Below, piece after piece: positions 56,014-63,989 of a DNA stretch of 64,000 bases. The notes below the pieces were generated by a model. It was not told the DNA's origin. It saw only the letters and a list, made by a program, of their open reading frames with translations, and searched no databases. The number at the start of each line of letters is the position of its first letter. Position 1 is the stretch's first letter. The stretch is from the NCBI GenBank assembly GCA_027491155.1, contig JAIXWR010000020.1:93043-157042 (forward strand), read 5' to 3'. The stretch comes from Verrucomicrobiaceae bacterium (lineage in GTDB: Bacteria > Verrucomicrobiota > Verrucomicrobiia > Verrucomicrobiales > Akkermansiaceae). The position numbers were made by a program, and so were the translations under genes.

Positions 56014-56796
56014 ATGAAATCCGCACGATACCTCCTGCTTCCCGCCGTCCTCCTCGCCGCCGCCGCCCATGCCGGAGAACCGGCCGCACCGGCACCGGCC
56101 ATCACCCCGGCGGAGCCCGACTCCGGATGGGAATTCCTCGCCAACCTCTACGTCCCGATGATGGGCCTCGAAGGCGACATCGGCGTCGCCGGCATGGTCC
56201 CGGCGAACGTCGACATCGGCTTCGACGACTTGCTGGACAACTTCGACGGCAGCTTCAGCGGCGCCTTCGAAGCCCGCAAGGGACCCTGGTCGATCACCGC
56301 CGACGCGATCTGGCTGAAAGTTTCCTTCTCCGCGCAGCCGACGGCCAATTCCTACCTCGCCATCACCCAGGACCAGATCATGGGCTCGCTGCTGGTGGGC
56401 TACGATCTCCTCCACAGCGAGACCACCCGCTTCGAAGTCGTCGCCGGCGGCGCGGTCAACAGCCTGGATGTCGACATGAACCTCTTCACCCCCCGACTGC
56501 CCGTCGCCATCCGCTCCGGCTCCGGCTCGCAGGCGTGGATCGATCCGGTGGTCGGCCTCCGCGTCCGGCACCGCCTGGGCGAACGCTGGGGACTTTTCGC
56601 CAGCGGCACCTTCGGCAGCTTCGACATTTCCTCCGACGAATACTGGCAGGTCATCGCCGGCGTCTCCTACCGCCTGACCGAACAAACCTCGATCGCCCTC
56701 GCCTACCGCATGCTGTCGGTCGACTACCAGCAAGGCGGCTTCATCTACGACACCAAGACCAGCGGCCCGAACGTCGGGCTGGTGTTCCAGTTCTAA
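56014..56796 (+). CDS. outer-membrane beta-barrel protein
   Basis: 260 residues from ATG 56014. The signal peptide is MKSARYLLLPAVLLAAAAHA. After a Pro/Ala-rich linker come alternating-residue strands such as WEFLANLYVPMMGLEGDIGV, SFSGAFEARKGPWSITADAI, IMGSLLVGYDLL, WGLFASGTFGSFDI and TSIALAYRMLSVDY. The protein ends in Phe (LVFQF), as expected for BAM-inserted barrels. It is likely an 8- to 10-strand barrel of unknown role. Confidence 0.82.
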   Translation: MKSARYLLLPAVLLAAAAHAGEPAAPAPAITPAEPDSGWEFLANLYVPMMGLEGDIGVAGMVPANVDIGFDDLLDNFDGSFSGAFEARKGPWSITADAIWLKVSFSAQPTANSYLAITQDQIMGSLLVGYDLLHSETTRFEVVAGGAVNSLDVDMNLFTPRLPVAIRSGSGSQAWIDPVVGLRVRHRLGERWGLFASGTFGSFDISSDEYWQVIAGVSYRLTEQTSIALAYRMLSVDYQQGGFIYDTKTSGPNVGLVFQF

Positions 56797-56893
56797 CACC
56801 CCGAAGGCCGTCAGGTCGATCGGGCCCGGGACCGGGGAGTCGCCACGCGGCATGCCGCACGACTCCTGTCCCGGGCCTCATTGCGTCCCCGCC

Positions 56894-57718
56894 ATGCTCC
56901 GACCCCGCAAGAAATACACCGTCCACGACCTCCGGCAGCTCAAGGGCAAGCGTTGCCTGACCCACATCCACGTGAAGTCGCCCGAGGAAGCGGCCGCGGC
57001 CGAGGAGGCGGGGGTGGACCTGATGAGCTGCAGCTTCGATAGCCCCGAGTCGCAGGCCCGGCTGCCCCGGCTGGTGGAGGCGGCGCCGAACAGTTTCCTC
57101 TCCGCCGCCACGCCGCACGGGCTGGCCTCGCCGGAGGAAGCGATCCGCACCGGCTTCCGCGCGCTCGAACTCGGGGCCAGCTCGGTCTATTGCTCCGCCA
57201 GCCCATTCATCATCGAGGCCATGGCGCGCGAACGCATCCCGGTGGTCGGCCACATCGGCATGGTGCCGCGCCACGTCACCTGGACGAACTACCGCGCCAT
57301 CGGCAAGTCGCCCGACGAGGCGCTGCAGCTCTACCGCCAGATGAAGGACCTCGAGAACGCCGGCGCCTACGCCGCGGAGATCGAGGTGGTGCCGCACCGG
57401 CTCGCGTCCTTCCTCTGTTCGCAGACTTCGATGATCCTGATGTCGCTCGGCTCCGGCAGCGGCTGCGACACGCAGTTCCTTTTCTCCTGCGACATCCTGG
57501 GCGACTACGACGAGCGCCCGCCGCGCCATGCCAAGCCCTACCGCGACTTCGCAGCGGAATACCGCCGTCTCCAGCAGGAACGCGTGGCGGCCTTCCGCGA
57601 ATACATCGAGGACGTCCGCGGCGACCGCTTCCCGGAGGCGTGCCATCTGGTCGATACCGACGATGCCGTCCTCGACGAGGCGATCTCCCTCATCCGGAAA
57701 TCCGGCGGCGGCGCTTGA
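56894..57718 (+). CDS. PanB-like (ketopantoate hydroxymethyltransferase family) protein
   Basis: 274 residues from ATG 56894. TIM-barrel features of PanB are seen: KGKRCLTHIHVKSPEEAAAA, EEAGVDLMSC, PVVGHIGMVPRHVTW, AYAAEIEVVPHRLASFLCSQ (Glu of the catalytic centre), SLGSGSGCDTQFLFSCDILG. In true PanB the parallel segments are GHIGLTPQ, E-x-V-P and IGIGAG-x-x-x-DGQVLV. The overall pattern is kept but many usual residues differ, so it may act on another ketoacid or be an aldolase relative. Real panB function in CoA synthesis is not certain. A single gene. Confidence 0.75.
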   Translation: MLRPRKKYTVHDLRQLKGKRCLTHIHVKSPEEAAAAEEAGVDLMSCSFDSPESQARLPRLVEAAPNSFLSAATPHGLASPEEAIRTGFRALELGASSVYCSASPFIIEAMARERIPVVGHIGMVPRHVTWTNYRAIGKSPDEALQLYRQMKDLENAGAYAAEIEVVPHRLASFLCSQTSMILMSLGSGSGCDTQFLFSCDILGDYDERPPRHAKPYRDFAAEYRRLQQERVAAFREYIEDVRGDRFPEACHLVDTDDAVLDEAISLIRKSGGGA

Positions 57719-57801
57719 GCGGGAAATCGACCGTTCTCCCTTCCGGCCGACTGGCGGTTTGCATCCGGCGCGACGGCAAGGGAGGATGCAGGCCTCCGCC
57801 G

Positions 57802-58806
57802 ATGCCAATCCCGATCTCCCGTTACCTCCCGCTCCTGCTACTGGCCTTCACGATGGCCCGGGCTGAGGCCGCCCCGGAGACGCAGCCCATCGTTCCCCGC
57901 GCGAGGGTCATCATCGACAACGATTTCGGCGGCGATCCCGACGGACTGTTCCAACTCGCCCACCATCTTCTTTCCCCATCGGTGGAAATCCGCGGGATCA
58001 TCGCTTCGCACCATCATCCAGCCGGTTTCTACGGCTACCCGGGAACGCCGGATCATGCCGTGGCCATGGTGAACCGGCTGCTCGATGCGATGCGGATGAA
58101 CGGCAAGGTGACGGTTCTCAAGGGAGCCGGCACCCCGCTTCCGGACACGGCGAGCCCGCAGGCGAACGAAGCGGTCGCCTTCATCGTCCGCGAGGCCATG
58201 CGGGAAGACGTGAAGACGCCCCTCTATCTCGTCTGCGGGGCCGGCTTGACCGATGCCGCAAGCGCGTGGCTGACCGAGCCGAAGATCGCCCGCAGGCTGC
58301 GCCTCGTCTGGATCGGCGGACCGGAATACCCCGGAACGCCCGCTCCGCCCGGCACCGTCCGGATGGAATACAACCTGAGCATCGACCGCGTGGCGGCCCA
58401 GGTGGTTTTCAACCGCTCCGACCTCGACCTGTGGCAGGTTCCCCGCAACGCCTACCGGCAGGCACTCGTCTCGCACGCCGAGCTGAAGCACCGGATGCAG
58501 CCCCAAGCCCATGCCCTGGCCGGCTTCCTGCTCGGGCGCCTGGAAGACCTGACGACCCGTGCCAAAGGAACCCTGGGGGAAGCCTACGTGCTCGGTGACA
58601 ATCCCCTGGTGCTGCTCACCGCCCTCCAGTCGTCCTGGGAACCCGATCCCTCTTCCAGCAGCTACACGGAAACCGCGGTGCCGCGGATCGACGAACAGGG
58701 CCGGTACGCCGAAGGCGACGGACGGAGAAAGCTCCGCGTTTACAAGACCATCGACACCCGGCTGATGTTCGAGGACTTCTATGCCAAGATCGCGGCGGCG
58801 AAGTGA
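57802..58806 (+). CDS. exported inosine/uridine-preferring nucleoside hydrolase-like protein
   Basis: 334 residues from ATG 57802. A signal peptide (YLPLLLLAFTMARAEA) precedes the calcium-binding motif RVIIDNDFGGDPDGLFQLA, a variant of the classic DTDPGIDD. Later features are LYLVCGAGLTDAASAWL, LRLVWIGGPEYPG, and the final metal ligand region near LGDNPLVLLTALQS. Nucleoside hydrolases split ribosides into base and sugar. Export and the altered N-terminal motif suggest a scavenging enzyme with unusual substrate. Verrucomicrobial relatives are often labelled DUF1593-like. Confidence 0.8.
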   Translation: MPIPISRYLPLLLLAFTMARAEAAPETQPIVPRARVIIDNDFGGDPDGLFQLAHHLLSPSVEIRGIIASHHHPAGFYGYPGTPDHAVAMVNRLLDAMRMNGKVTVLKGAGTPLPDTASPQANEAVAFIVREAMREDVKTPLYLVCGAGLTDAASAWLTEPKIARRLRLVWIGGPEYPGTPAPPGTVRMEYNLSIDRVAAQVVFNRSDLDLWQVPRNAYRQALVSHAELKHRMQPQAHALAGFLLGRLEDLTTRAKGTLGEAYVLGDNPLVLLTALQSSWEPDPSSSSYTETAVPRIDEQGRYAEGDGRRKLRVYKTIDTRLMFEDFYAKIAAAK

Positions 58807-58839
58807 CGTCAACGCCAGCGCTTGCAGCCGGAGATTTCC

Positions 58840-60003
58840 TCAGGCGTCGAAGGCGATCGTGTACGAATGGTCGGCCCCGCGTCGCCAGGGGTCCCTGCCA
58901 TCCGCGAGGCGCATCGGGGAAAAGGTCCGCACATCGAGCGTCCGGCCGTCGGGGCGCAGCGTGAGCAGCCGGAGCCAGCCATCGCCGCCGTTGCCTTTCT
59001 CGTCCGATCCGCCGCCGAGGCCTTGGGCGTTGAAAAGCATCTGGTGCACGGTGCGCCCGGCCCGGTTCGGGTCCCGGCGGTAGCCGGTGTGGCGGCCCAT
59101 GACATGCCCGCAGACCACCAGCTCGATGCGGGACGAGGGTTCGACGAGTTCGCGCCACAGGTCCTCGCCGTCGTGGGTGTCGCCTTCCTTGCCGGTCCCG
59201 TACCAGTGCGGATTGCCGGGCCGGGTGCGGGTGCCTTCGCGCAGGTTGTCATCGTGCAAATAGGAATGCGTCAGCAGCAGCACGCGGTGTCCGGCGAAGC
59301 GCGGCCGGGCGGCCAGTTCGCGGGCCCAGCGGACCACGGCCTGCCGGGGACCCCACTCGAGCGAGATCACCAGCCACTTCGGCCCCGCCGGCGGCGCCAC
59401 CTCGTAGGCCGCGTTTTCCAGGGTCCGCGCGCCGAAGGCGTTCGGGGCCGATTCGACCCAGATTCCCCCGCCCCGGCCGTCGGCGACTAGCGGATTGTCG
59501 GTGAGGGAAAAGTAGTTGTTGAAGCGCGTCCTCCGGTCCTCCGCCGCGCGGTCGCCGTAGTCGTGGTTGCCGGTGGCATAGACCACGGGGATCACCCCGT
59601 GCAGCGTGCCAAGCGCCCGGCGGGCCGATGCCCATTGCGAGTCGCTCGCCTGGTCGCCGAAGCCCTTGCCGCCGCCGGTGGCGATGTCGTTCTGCTCGAC
59701 GAAGTCCCCGACGTGGAGCCCGAGCCCGAGGTTCCAGGCCTTTGCATGGCGCGCGACCCAGGCGGTCATCGCGTCGAAGTGGCCCTGGTTCTTCGCGTAC
59801 TTGGCGTAGTTCTGCGTGTCGGGAAACACCACCACTCCCCAGCCTTCGCCCGGTCCGGACGCCGGGTCCGGGAAATCCTCCAGCGCCAGCACCTCCATCG
59901 CCGGTTCCGCCCGGCTGCTAGCGCCGGCCAGCGAAATCGCCGCGCCCGCCGCGGTAAGAAAACGCCGCCGCGGCCATCCCGTTCCGATCTCCCGATTCGT
60001 CAT
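58840..60003 (-). CDS. Tat-exported calcineurin-like phosphoesterase
   Basis: 387 residues from ATG 60003. The twin-arginine signal is WPRRRFLTAAGAAISLAGAS. Metallophosphoesterase motifs are spread as VVFPDTQNYAKY, GLHVGDFVEQND, YATGNHDYGDRAAED (the GNHD motif), LLLTHSYLHDDN and VVCGHVMGRHTGY. It should act outside the cytoplasm with two bound metals. The central DTQ-x-Y variant matches phosphoesterases found near sulfatase and ThuA genes in this phylum. Target is unknown. Confidence 0.9.
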   Translation of the reverse strand: MTNREIGTGWPRRRFLTAAGAAISLAGASSRAEPAMEVLALEDFPDPASGPGEGWGVVVFPDTQNYAKYAKNQGHFDAMTAWVARHAKAWNLGLGLHVGDFVEQNDIATGGGKGFGDQASDSQWASARRALGTLHGVIPVVYATGNHDYGDRAAEDRRTRFNNYFSLTDNPLVADGRGGGIWVESAPNAFGARTLENAAYEVAPPAGPKWLVISLEWGPRQAVVRWARELAARPRFAGHRVLLLTHSYLHDDNLREGTRTRPGNPHWYGTGKEGDTHDGEDLWRELVEPSSRIELVVCGHVMGRHTGYRRDPNRAGRTVHQMLFNAQGLGGGSDEKGNGGDGWLRLLTLRPDGRTLDVRTFSPMRLADGRDPWRRGADHSYTIAFDA

Positions 60004-60103
60004 GCCGCGGATACGAGGCCGGAGGGACCGGCGTTGCAAGGAGGTCACGGGCGGCGACTTGTCCATCCTTGGCAAACGCCGGTCCCGGCGCTAGTTTCTT
60101 CCC

Positions 60104-60298
60104 ATGGAAGCCAACAGCGTGGAAGAGCGTCTGACGCGCATCGAGCGTGATTTCGACGAGTTGAAGCGTCAGGTCCTCGGTCTCAAGCCGCGTGCGAAGG
60201 CCTGGCGGGACACGGTGGGCATGATCCCGGACGACGAACTTTCCCGCAGTGCCGAAAAGCTGGGCCGCGAGTGGCGCGAACAGGCGAACAAGGAGTGA
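60104..60298 (+). CDS. VapB-type antitoxin
   Basis: 64 residues. An N-terminal coiled coil (SVEERLTRIERDFDELKRQV) leads to RAKAWRDTVGMIPDDELSRS and AEKLGREWREQANKE, a layout I associate with antitoxins paired with VapC-like PIN toxins. No obvious DNA-binding ribbon is present, so repression may be weak. The toxin gene starts five bases after its stop. GAAGGAG-like AAGGAG at 60289-60294 serves as the toxin's ribosome-binding site and lies inside this gene's end. Confidence 0.75.
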   Translation: MEANSVEERLTRIERDFDELKRQVLGLKPRAKAWRDTVGMIPDDELSRSAEKLGREWREQANKE

Positions 60299-60303
60299 TC
60301 CGG

Positions 60304-60723
60304 ATGTTCGTTCTGGATACCAATCACGTCAGTGAACTGACCTACCGCACATCGGCGGGGTCGCGTTTGCTGCAACGATTCGAAGCGGCTCAGGAAGATG
60401 CCGCGGTGTCTGCGATCACGGTCGAGGAGTCGCTCCGCGGCTGGCTCGCGGCGATTCGGAGACATGCCGAGCCGCGGAATCAAATCGCTGCCTACCAGCG
60501 ACTCGTGCGGCAGGTCGAGATATTCGCCTCGTGGCTGGTGCTTCCATGGGACGAGGACGCGGCAGACCGTTTTGATTCGTTGAAATCGCTTCGCCCGAAA
60601 GTCGGAACCCAGGATTTGAAGATCGCCTGCATCTGCCTCGCTCACGATGCGACGCTGCTTACCCGCAATCTCGCCGACTTCCAATCCGTGCCGGGATTGA
60701 GAGTGGAGAACTGGTTGGATTGA
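60304..60723 (+). CDS. VapC-type PIN-domain toxin
   Basis: 139 residues from ATG 60304, preceded by AAGGAG eight bases upstream; a GTG overlapping the antitoxin stop is an alternative. PIN acidic sites: FVLDTNHVSEL (Asp), ITVEESLRGW (Glu), and the later KVGTQDLKIACICLAHDATL and TRNLADFQSV. This order is that of VapC tRNA/rRNA-cutting endonucleases. It forms a pair with the gene before it. It lies between an exported phosphoesterase and the arginine genes in an area with other accessory DNA. Confidence 0.88.
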   Translation: MFVLDTNHVSELTYRTSAGSRLLQRFEAAQEDAAVSAITVEESLRGWLAAIRRHAEPRNQIAAYQRLVRQVEIFASWLVLPWDEDAADRFDSLKSLRPKVGTQDLKIACICLAHDATLLTRNLADFQSVPGLRVENWLD

Positions 60724-60741
60724 AGAAGCAACGACGGCAGC

Positions 60742-61995
60742 TCACACCAGCCCGTCCTTCCGCGCCTGTTTCCAGTAGGCGTATTCGGAGCGGTTGAAGT
60801 CGATGTATTCCGGGGAGAGGTCGCTACTATACATGCAGTAGTCGGCGTCCCCCTGGTTGAGGTGGATCTCGATCCTGAACTCGGGCCTGGCAGCGATCTC
60901 GCGCAGCTCGTCCATCGGGGTCGGGGCCTGCAGGCCGCCGAGGCAGGCCGGCTTGCCGTCGTAGCAGATGTCCACCAGCTCCTCGCGGATGCGGGCGCGG
61001 GAGTAGCCGACGGCGTGCAGCACGCGGCCCCAGTTCGGGTCGCCGCCGTTCCAGGAGGACTTGACCAGCGCCGACTTGCAAACGGCTTCCGCCACCAGCT
61101 TGGCATCGAGGTAGGTGCGCGCGCCTTTCACCTCGACGGTCACGAACTTGGTCACCCGCTCGCCGTCGCGGACCACGGCTTGGGCGAGCTCGAGCATCAC
61201 GTGGTGCAGCGCCTGGCGGAACTGCTTGCACTGCGCGCTGCCGCGGCGGATCGGCGGCATGCCGGAGCGGCCGTTGGCGAGGACGAGCACGGTGTCGTTG
61301 GTGCTCATGTCGCCGTCGATGGTGATGCGGTTGAAGCTCTCGTCGACGCCTTCGAGCACCGCCTTGCGCAGGGCTTCCCGCGGCACGTTGGCATCGGTGG
61401 TGATGAAGCACAGCATGGTGGCCATGCTCGGGGAAATCATGCCGGCGCCTTTCACGCAGCCGCCGATGCGGACTCGGTGGCCGCCGAGGTCGAAGGAGAT
61501 GGCGAATTCCTTGTGGTGGGTATCGCTGGTGATGATGGCCTTGGCGACATCCGTCCCGCGGCCGGCACCGAGGCCTTCGACCAGTTCGGCGAAGCGGGGC
61601 TCGATGCGGGCCATCGGCATCGGCAGGCCGATCACGCCGGTCGAGCACACGCCGACCTCGCCGCGGTTGAGGCCGAGGGGGACGGCGACGGCCTTGCACA
61701 TCAGTTTGGCATCCTGGATTCCCTGGACGCCGGTGCAGGCGTTGGCATTGCCGCTGTTGGCAACGATCGCGCGGAGGTCGCCCTTGCGGAGGTGGGCCTG
61801 CGAGAGTTTCACCGGTGCCGCCTTGACGCGGTTGATGGTGAAGGTCCCGGCGGAGGTGCACGGGCTTTCCGAGTAGATCAGGGCGAGATCGAGCCGCTGG
61901 ACGGCCGGGTTCTTGATGCCGCAGGAAACGGCGGAACATTGGAATCCGCGGGGCGCGCCGACGCCTCCTTTGATCCGGGTGACGGGGAAATCCAT
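60742..61995 (-). CDS. argJ: bifunctional glutamate N-acetyltransferase / ornithine acetyltransferase
   Basis: 417 residues from ATG 61995. ArgJ features: RGFQCSAVSCGIK near the start, ANSGNANACTG, STGVIGLPMPM, and the autocleavage site CVKGAGMISPSMATML, where the bond before the Thr is cut to make alpha and beta chains. Downstream are FNRITIDGDMSTNDTV and SSWNGGDPNWGRVLHAVGYS. The enzyme recycles the acetyl group in arginine synthesis in the cytoplasm. It is 41 nt downstream of argC on the same strand, so the two form an operon. ArgB and argD, common partners, are not nearby. Confidence 0.97.
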   Translation of the reverse strand: MDFPVTRIKGGVGAPRGFQCSAVSCGIKNPAVQRLDLALIYSESPCTSAGTFTINRVKAAPVKLSQAHLRKGDLRAIVANSGNANACTGVQGIQDAKLMCKAVAVPLGLNRGEVGVCSTGVIGLPMPMARIEPRFAELVEGLGAGRGTDVAKAIITSDTHHKEFAISFDLGGHRVRIGGCVKGAGMISPSMATMLCFITTDANVPREALRKAVLEGVDESFNRITIDGDMSTNDTVLVLANGRSGMPPIRRGSAQCKQFRQALHHVMLELAQAVVRDGERVTKFVTVEVKGARTYLDAKLVAEAVCKSALVKSSWNGGDPNWGRVLHAVGYSRARIREELVDICYDGKPACLGGLQAPTPMDELREIAARPEFRIEIHLNQGDADYCMYSSDLSPEYIDFNRSEYAYWKQARKDGLV

Positions 61996-62036
61996 GGCTG
62001 GGTTTGCAAGGGTGGGAGGGCGACGCTGAACGATTC

Positions 62037-63080
62037 TCATGCCGTTTGCAACCCGGCGGTCTCCGGGAGGCCAAAGATGAGGTTGAATGACTGGACGGCC
62101 TGCGACCCGGCTCCTTTGCCGAGGTTGTCCTCCGCGCTGGTCAGGATCACCCGGCCGGTCCGCGCGTCGTGCGTCCAGCCGATGTCGATGAAGTTGGTGC
62201 GGGTGACGTTCTTGGTGTCGGCGCAGCCGCCTTGGCCGAGCAGGCGGACGAAGGGGGCGTCCGCGTAGGCCGCTTCCAGCGCGGCACCGACCGCCGCGGG
62301 ATCGGCCCCGGCGCGGAGCTTCGCCGTGGTGGTGGTGGCGATGCCGGAATTCACCGGGATCAGGTGCGGGATGAAAGTGAGGATCACGCGTTCGCCGGCG
62401 GCGAGCGAGAGCTCCTGCTCGATCTCCGACAGGTGCCGGTGCTTGGGGATGCCGTAGGCGCGCACGCTTTCGTTGCACTCGCAGAAGAGCAGCGAGACAT
62501 CGGCCTTCTTCCCCGCGCCGCTCACGCCGCTCAGCGAGTTGGCGACGATGGTGGCGGGATCGATCAGCCCGGCTTTCAGCAGCGGGATCAGCGGCAGCAG
62601 GATGCTGGTCGGGTAACAGCCGGGCGAGGCGATGAGCCGCGCGGCCTGGATGGCCTCGGGCCGGACTTCGGGCAAGCCGTAGACCGCCTCCGCGAGCAAG
62701 CCGGGCGCGGGATGGGCGTGGCCGTAGAATTCCTCATACACGGCCGGGTCGCTGAGGCGGAAGTCCGCGCTGAGGTCGATCACCCGGAGCCCGCGCTCCA
62801 GCAGGGCGGTCGCGATTTCCGCCGCCACGCCGTGCGGCAGCGCGAGGAAGGCCACCTGGGCACCGGTGGCGGCGATCGCGTCGGGATCGGGTTCGATGAA
62901 TGGCAGATCGGCCCCTGGGAGCTTGCGGAAGCGCGGGAAGACCGAGGAGAGCGGCTTGCCGGCCTCCTGGCGGGAGGTCGCCGCGACGAGTTCGACCTGC
63001 GGGTGGACCAGCAGCAGGCGGAGCAATTCCTGGCCTGTGTATCCGCTGGCACCGACGATGGCTGTCTTGATCCGCTGCAT
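62037..63080 (-). CDS. argC: N-acetyl-gamma-glutamyl-phosphate reductase
   Basis: 347 residues from ATG 63080. The N-terminal NADP motif is TAIVGASGYTGQELLRLLL. The catalytic cysteine is in IASPGCYPTSILLPLIPL, and other signatures are YGIPKHRHLSEIEQEL, FIPHLIPVNSGIATT and AEDNLGKGAGSQAVQSFNLI. It reduces N-acetylglutamyl phosphate to the semialdehyde in arginine synthesis. It is the first gene of an argC-argJ unit. The tRNA-Pro gene lies 85 nt upstream, reading the other way. Confidence 0.97.
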   Translation of the reverse strand: MQRIKTAIVGASGYTGQELLRLLLVHPQVELVAATSRQEAGKPLSSVFPRFRKLPGADLPFIEPDPDAIAATGAQVAFLALPHGVAAEIATALLERGLRVIDLSADFRLSDPAVYEEFYGHAHPAPGLLAEAVYGLPEVRPEAIQAARLIASPGCYPTSILLPLIPLLKAGLIDPATIVANSLSGVSGAGKKADVSLLFCECNESVRAYGIPKHRHLSEIEQELSLAAGERVILTFIPHLIPVNSGIATTTTAKLRAGADPAAVGAALEAAYADAPFVRLLGQGGCADTKNVTRTNFIDIGWTHDARTGRVILTSAEDNLGKGAGSQAVQSFNLIFGLPETAGLQTA

Positions 63081-63165
63081 GGGGAGGCGCACCGTGCATG
63101 ATTTTCAGGGCTTGCCAATTCGGATTTGCCCTGTTTGTCTGCCCGCCCGTCGCCGGAAAAGGAAA

Positions 63166-63239
63166 CGGGCTGTAGCGCAGTCTGGTAGCGCACCTGCCTG
63201 GGGGGCAGGGGGTCGTGGGTTCGAATCCCGCCAGCCCGA
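63166..63239 (+). tRNA. tRNA-Pro (anticodon GGG)
   Basis: 74 nt. The acceptor stem pairs CGGGCTG (63166-63172) with CAGCCCG (63232-63238), with discriminator A. The anticodon stem CCTGC/GCAGG holds a seven-base loop CTGGGGG, giving GGG, which reads CCC and CCU proline codons. The T-arm is GGGTTCGAATCCC. CCA is not encoded. A split second copy of its 3' end lies downstream at 63345-63434. Confidence 0.95.
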
Positions 63240-63344
63240 TCTCTTCGTGAAGTTCCAAGTGGGGAAGTTCGAAGTGCCAAGAAAGGCCGCGAGACCCCGA
63301 CGCTTGCTGGCGGGATGAGAACCCATGCGCGCAGCGCGGCCTTT

Positions 63345-63434
63345 TGGGTTCGAATGCGGGAAGGAGCTTCGCGACCTGCCCTCTCCCGGCGGAGCCGCAA
63401 GCCGGCATGGCCGCAGGCAATCCCGCCAGCCCGA
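63345..63434 (+). repeat. split partial copy of the tRNA-Pro 3' end (possible attachment-site scar)
   Basis: TGGGTTCGAAT (63345-63355) equals the tRNA T-arm start, and AATCCCGCCAGCCCGA (63419-63434) equals the rest of the tRNA 3' end. Together they rebuild the T-arm and 3' acceptor strand but are parted by 63 nt of GC-rich sequence with several GCCGG blocks. Integrated elements commonly leave such 3' tRNA duplicates. The 105 nt between the tRNA and this copy contain no gene. Confidence 0.7.
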
Positions 63435-63454
63435 CCATTCTTCGCTTTCGCCTT

Positions 63455-63561
63455 CGCGAAAGCTACGAATGGCAGGCCACCGGAAAGGCAGGAAGAGCGT
63501 GGTGCTCCCGCCTCACCCTTGGCGAAAGCGAAGAATGCCCTTCGTAGCCGCCCGCATTTCC
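63455..63561. repeat. 107-nt direct repeat, left copy
   Basis: It starts CGCGAAAGCTACGAATGGCA and ends CCCGCATTTCC, and matches 63883-63989 with three substitutions. Within and just before it, ATTCTTCGCTTTCGCC (63438-63453) and GGCGAAAGCGAAGAAT (63521-63536) form a perfect 16-nt inverted repeat, and GCTACGAA pairs with TTCGTAGC. It can therefore fold into a long hairpin. The GIY-YIG gene lies between the two copies. Confidence 0.85.
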
Positions 63562-63621
63562 TTCTGATCCCCCTTTCTCCTTGGCGAAGAAGGGCGGGTC
63601 CGAAGAATGAGAGGTCTTGCG

Positions 63622-63876
63622 ATGTTCTACGCCTATATCCTCCGCTCCGAACTCCATCCCGGCCGCCTCTACCACGGACACACCTCCGACCTCCGCCGTC
63701 GTCTCATGGATCACAACTCCGGCGACAACGTCTCAACCCGGCACGGCCGTCCTTGGGTCATCGCCTGGTATGGCGCGTTCGAAACAGAAGCTGCCGCGAT
63801 GGCCTTCGAGCGCTATCTCAAGACGGCATCTGGCAAGGCGTTTTCCAGAAAGCGGCTACTGCTGGCTCCGTTGTAA
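63622..63876 (+). CDS. GIY-YIG nuclease-family small protein (UPF0213-like)
   Basis: 84 residues from ATG 63622; an ATG at 63607 is possible. The GIY-YIG fold opens MFYAYILRSELHPGRLYHGH and TSDLRRRLMDHNSG, then STRHGRPWVIAWYGAF and AAMAFERYLKTASGKAFSR. The first Tyr and the Arg are in place; the second motif is LYHGH rather than YIG. Members are single-domain putative endonucleases, multiplied in some Bacteroidota and Verrucomicrobiota. It sits between 107-nt direct repeats and next to a tRNA, as a mobile gene would. Confidence 0.88.
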   Translation: MFYAYILRSELHPGRLYHGHTSDLRRRLMDHNSGDNVSTRHGRPWVIAWYGAFETEAAAMAFERYLKTASGKAFSRKRLLLAPL

Positions 63877-63882
63877 GGAACC

Positions 63883-63989
63883 CGCGAAAGCTACGAATGG
63901 CAGGCCATCGGAAAGGCAGGAAGAGCGTGGTGCTCCCGCCTCATCCTTGGCGAAAGCGAAGAATGCCCTTCGTAGCCGCCCGCATCTCC
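63883..63989. repeat. 107-nt direct repeat, right copy
   Basis: It matches 63455-63561 at 104 of 107 positions; the changes are in GGCCATCGG, CTCATCC and GCATCTCC. It begins 6 nt after the stop of the GIY-YIG gene. With its partner it brackets a 428-nt unit (repeat plus gene) that could have duplicated or moved as one. Eleven bases remain to the right edge of the window. Confidence 0.85.

Noticed and set aside
62866..63318. Plus-strand frame ending SGSAPAWGAGGRGFESRQPD
   Set aside because: That peptide is the well-known translation of a tRNA gene; it runs over tRNA-Pro and antisense argC.
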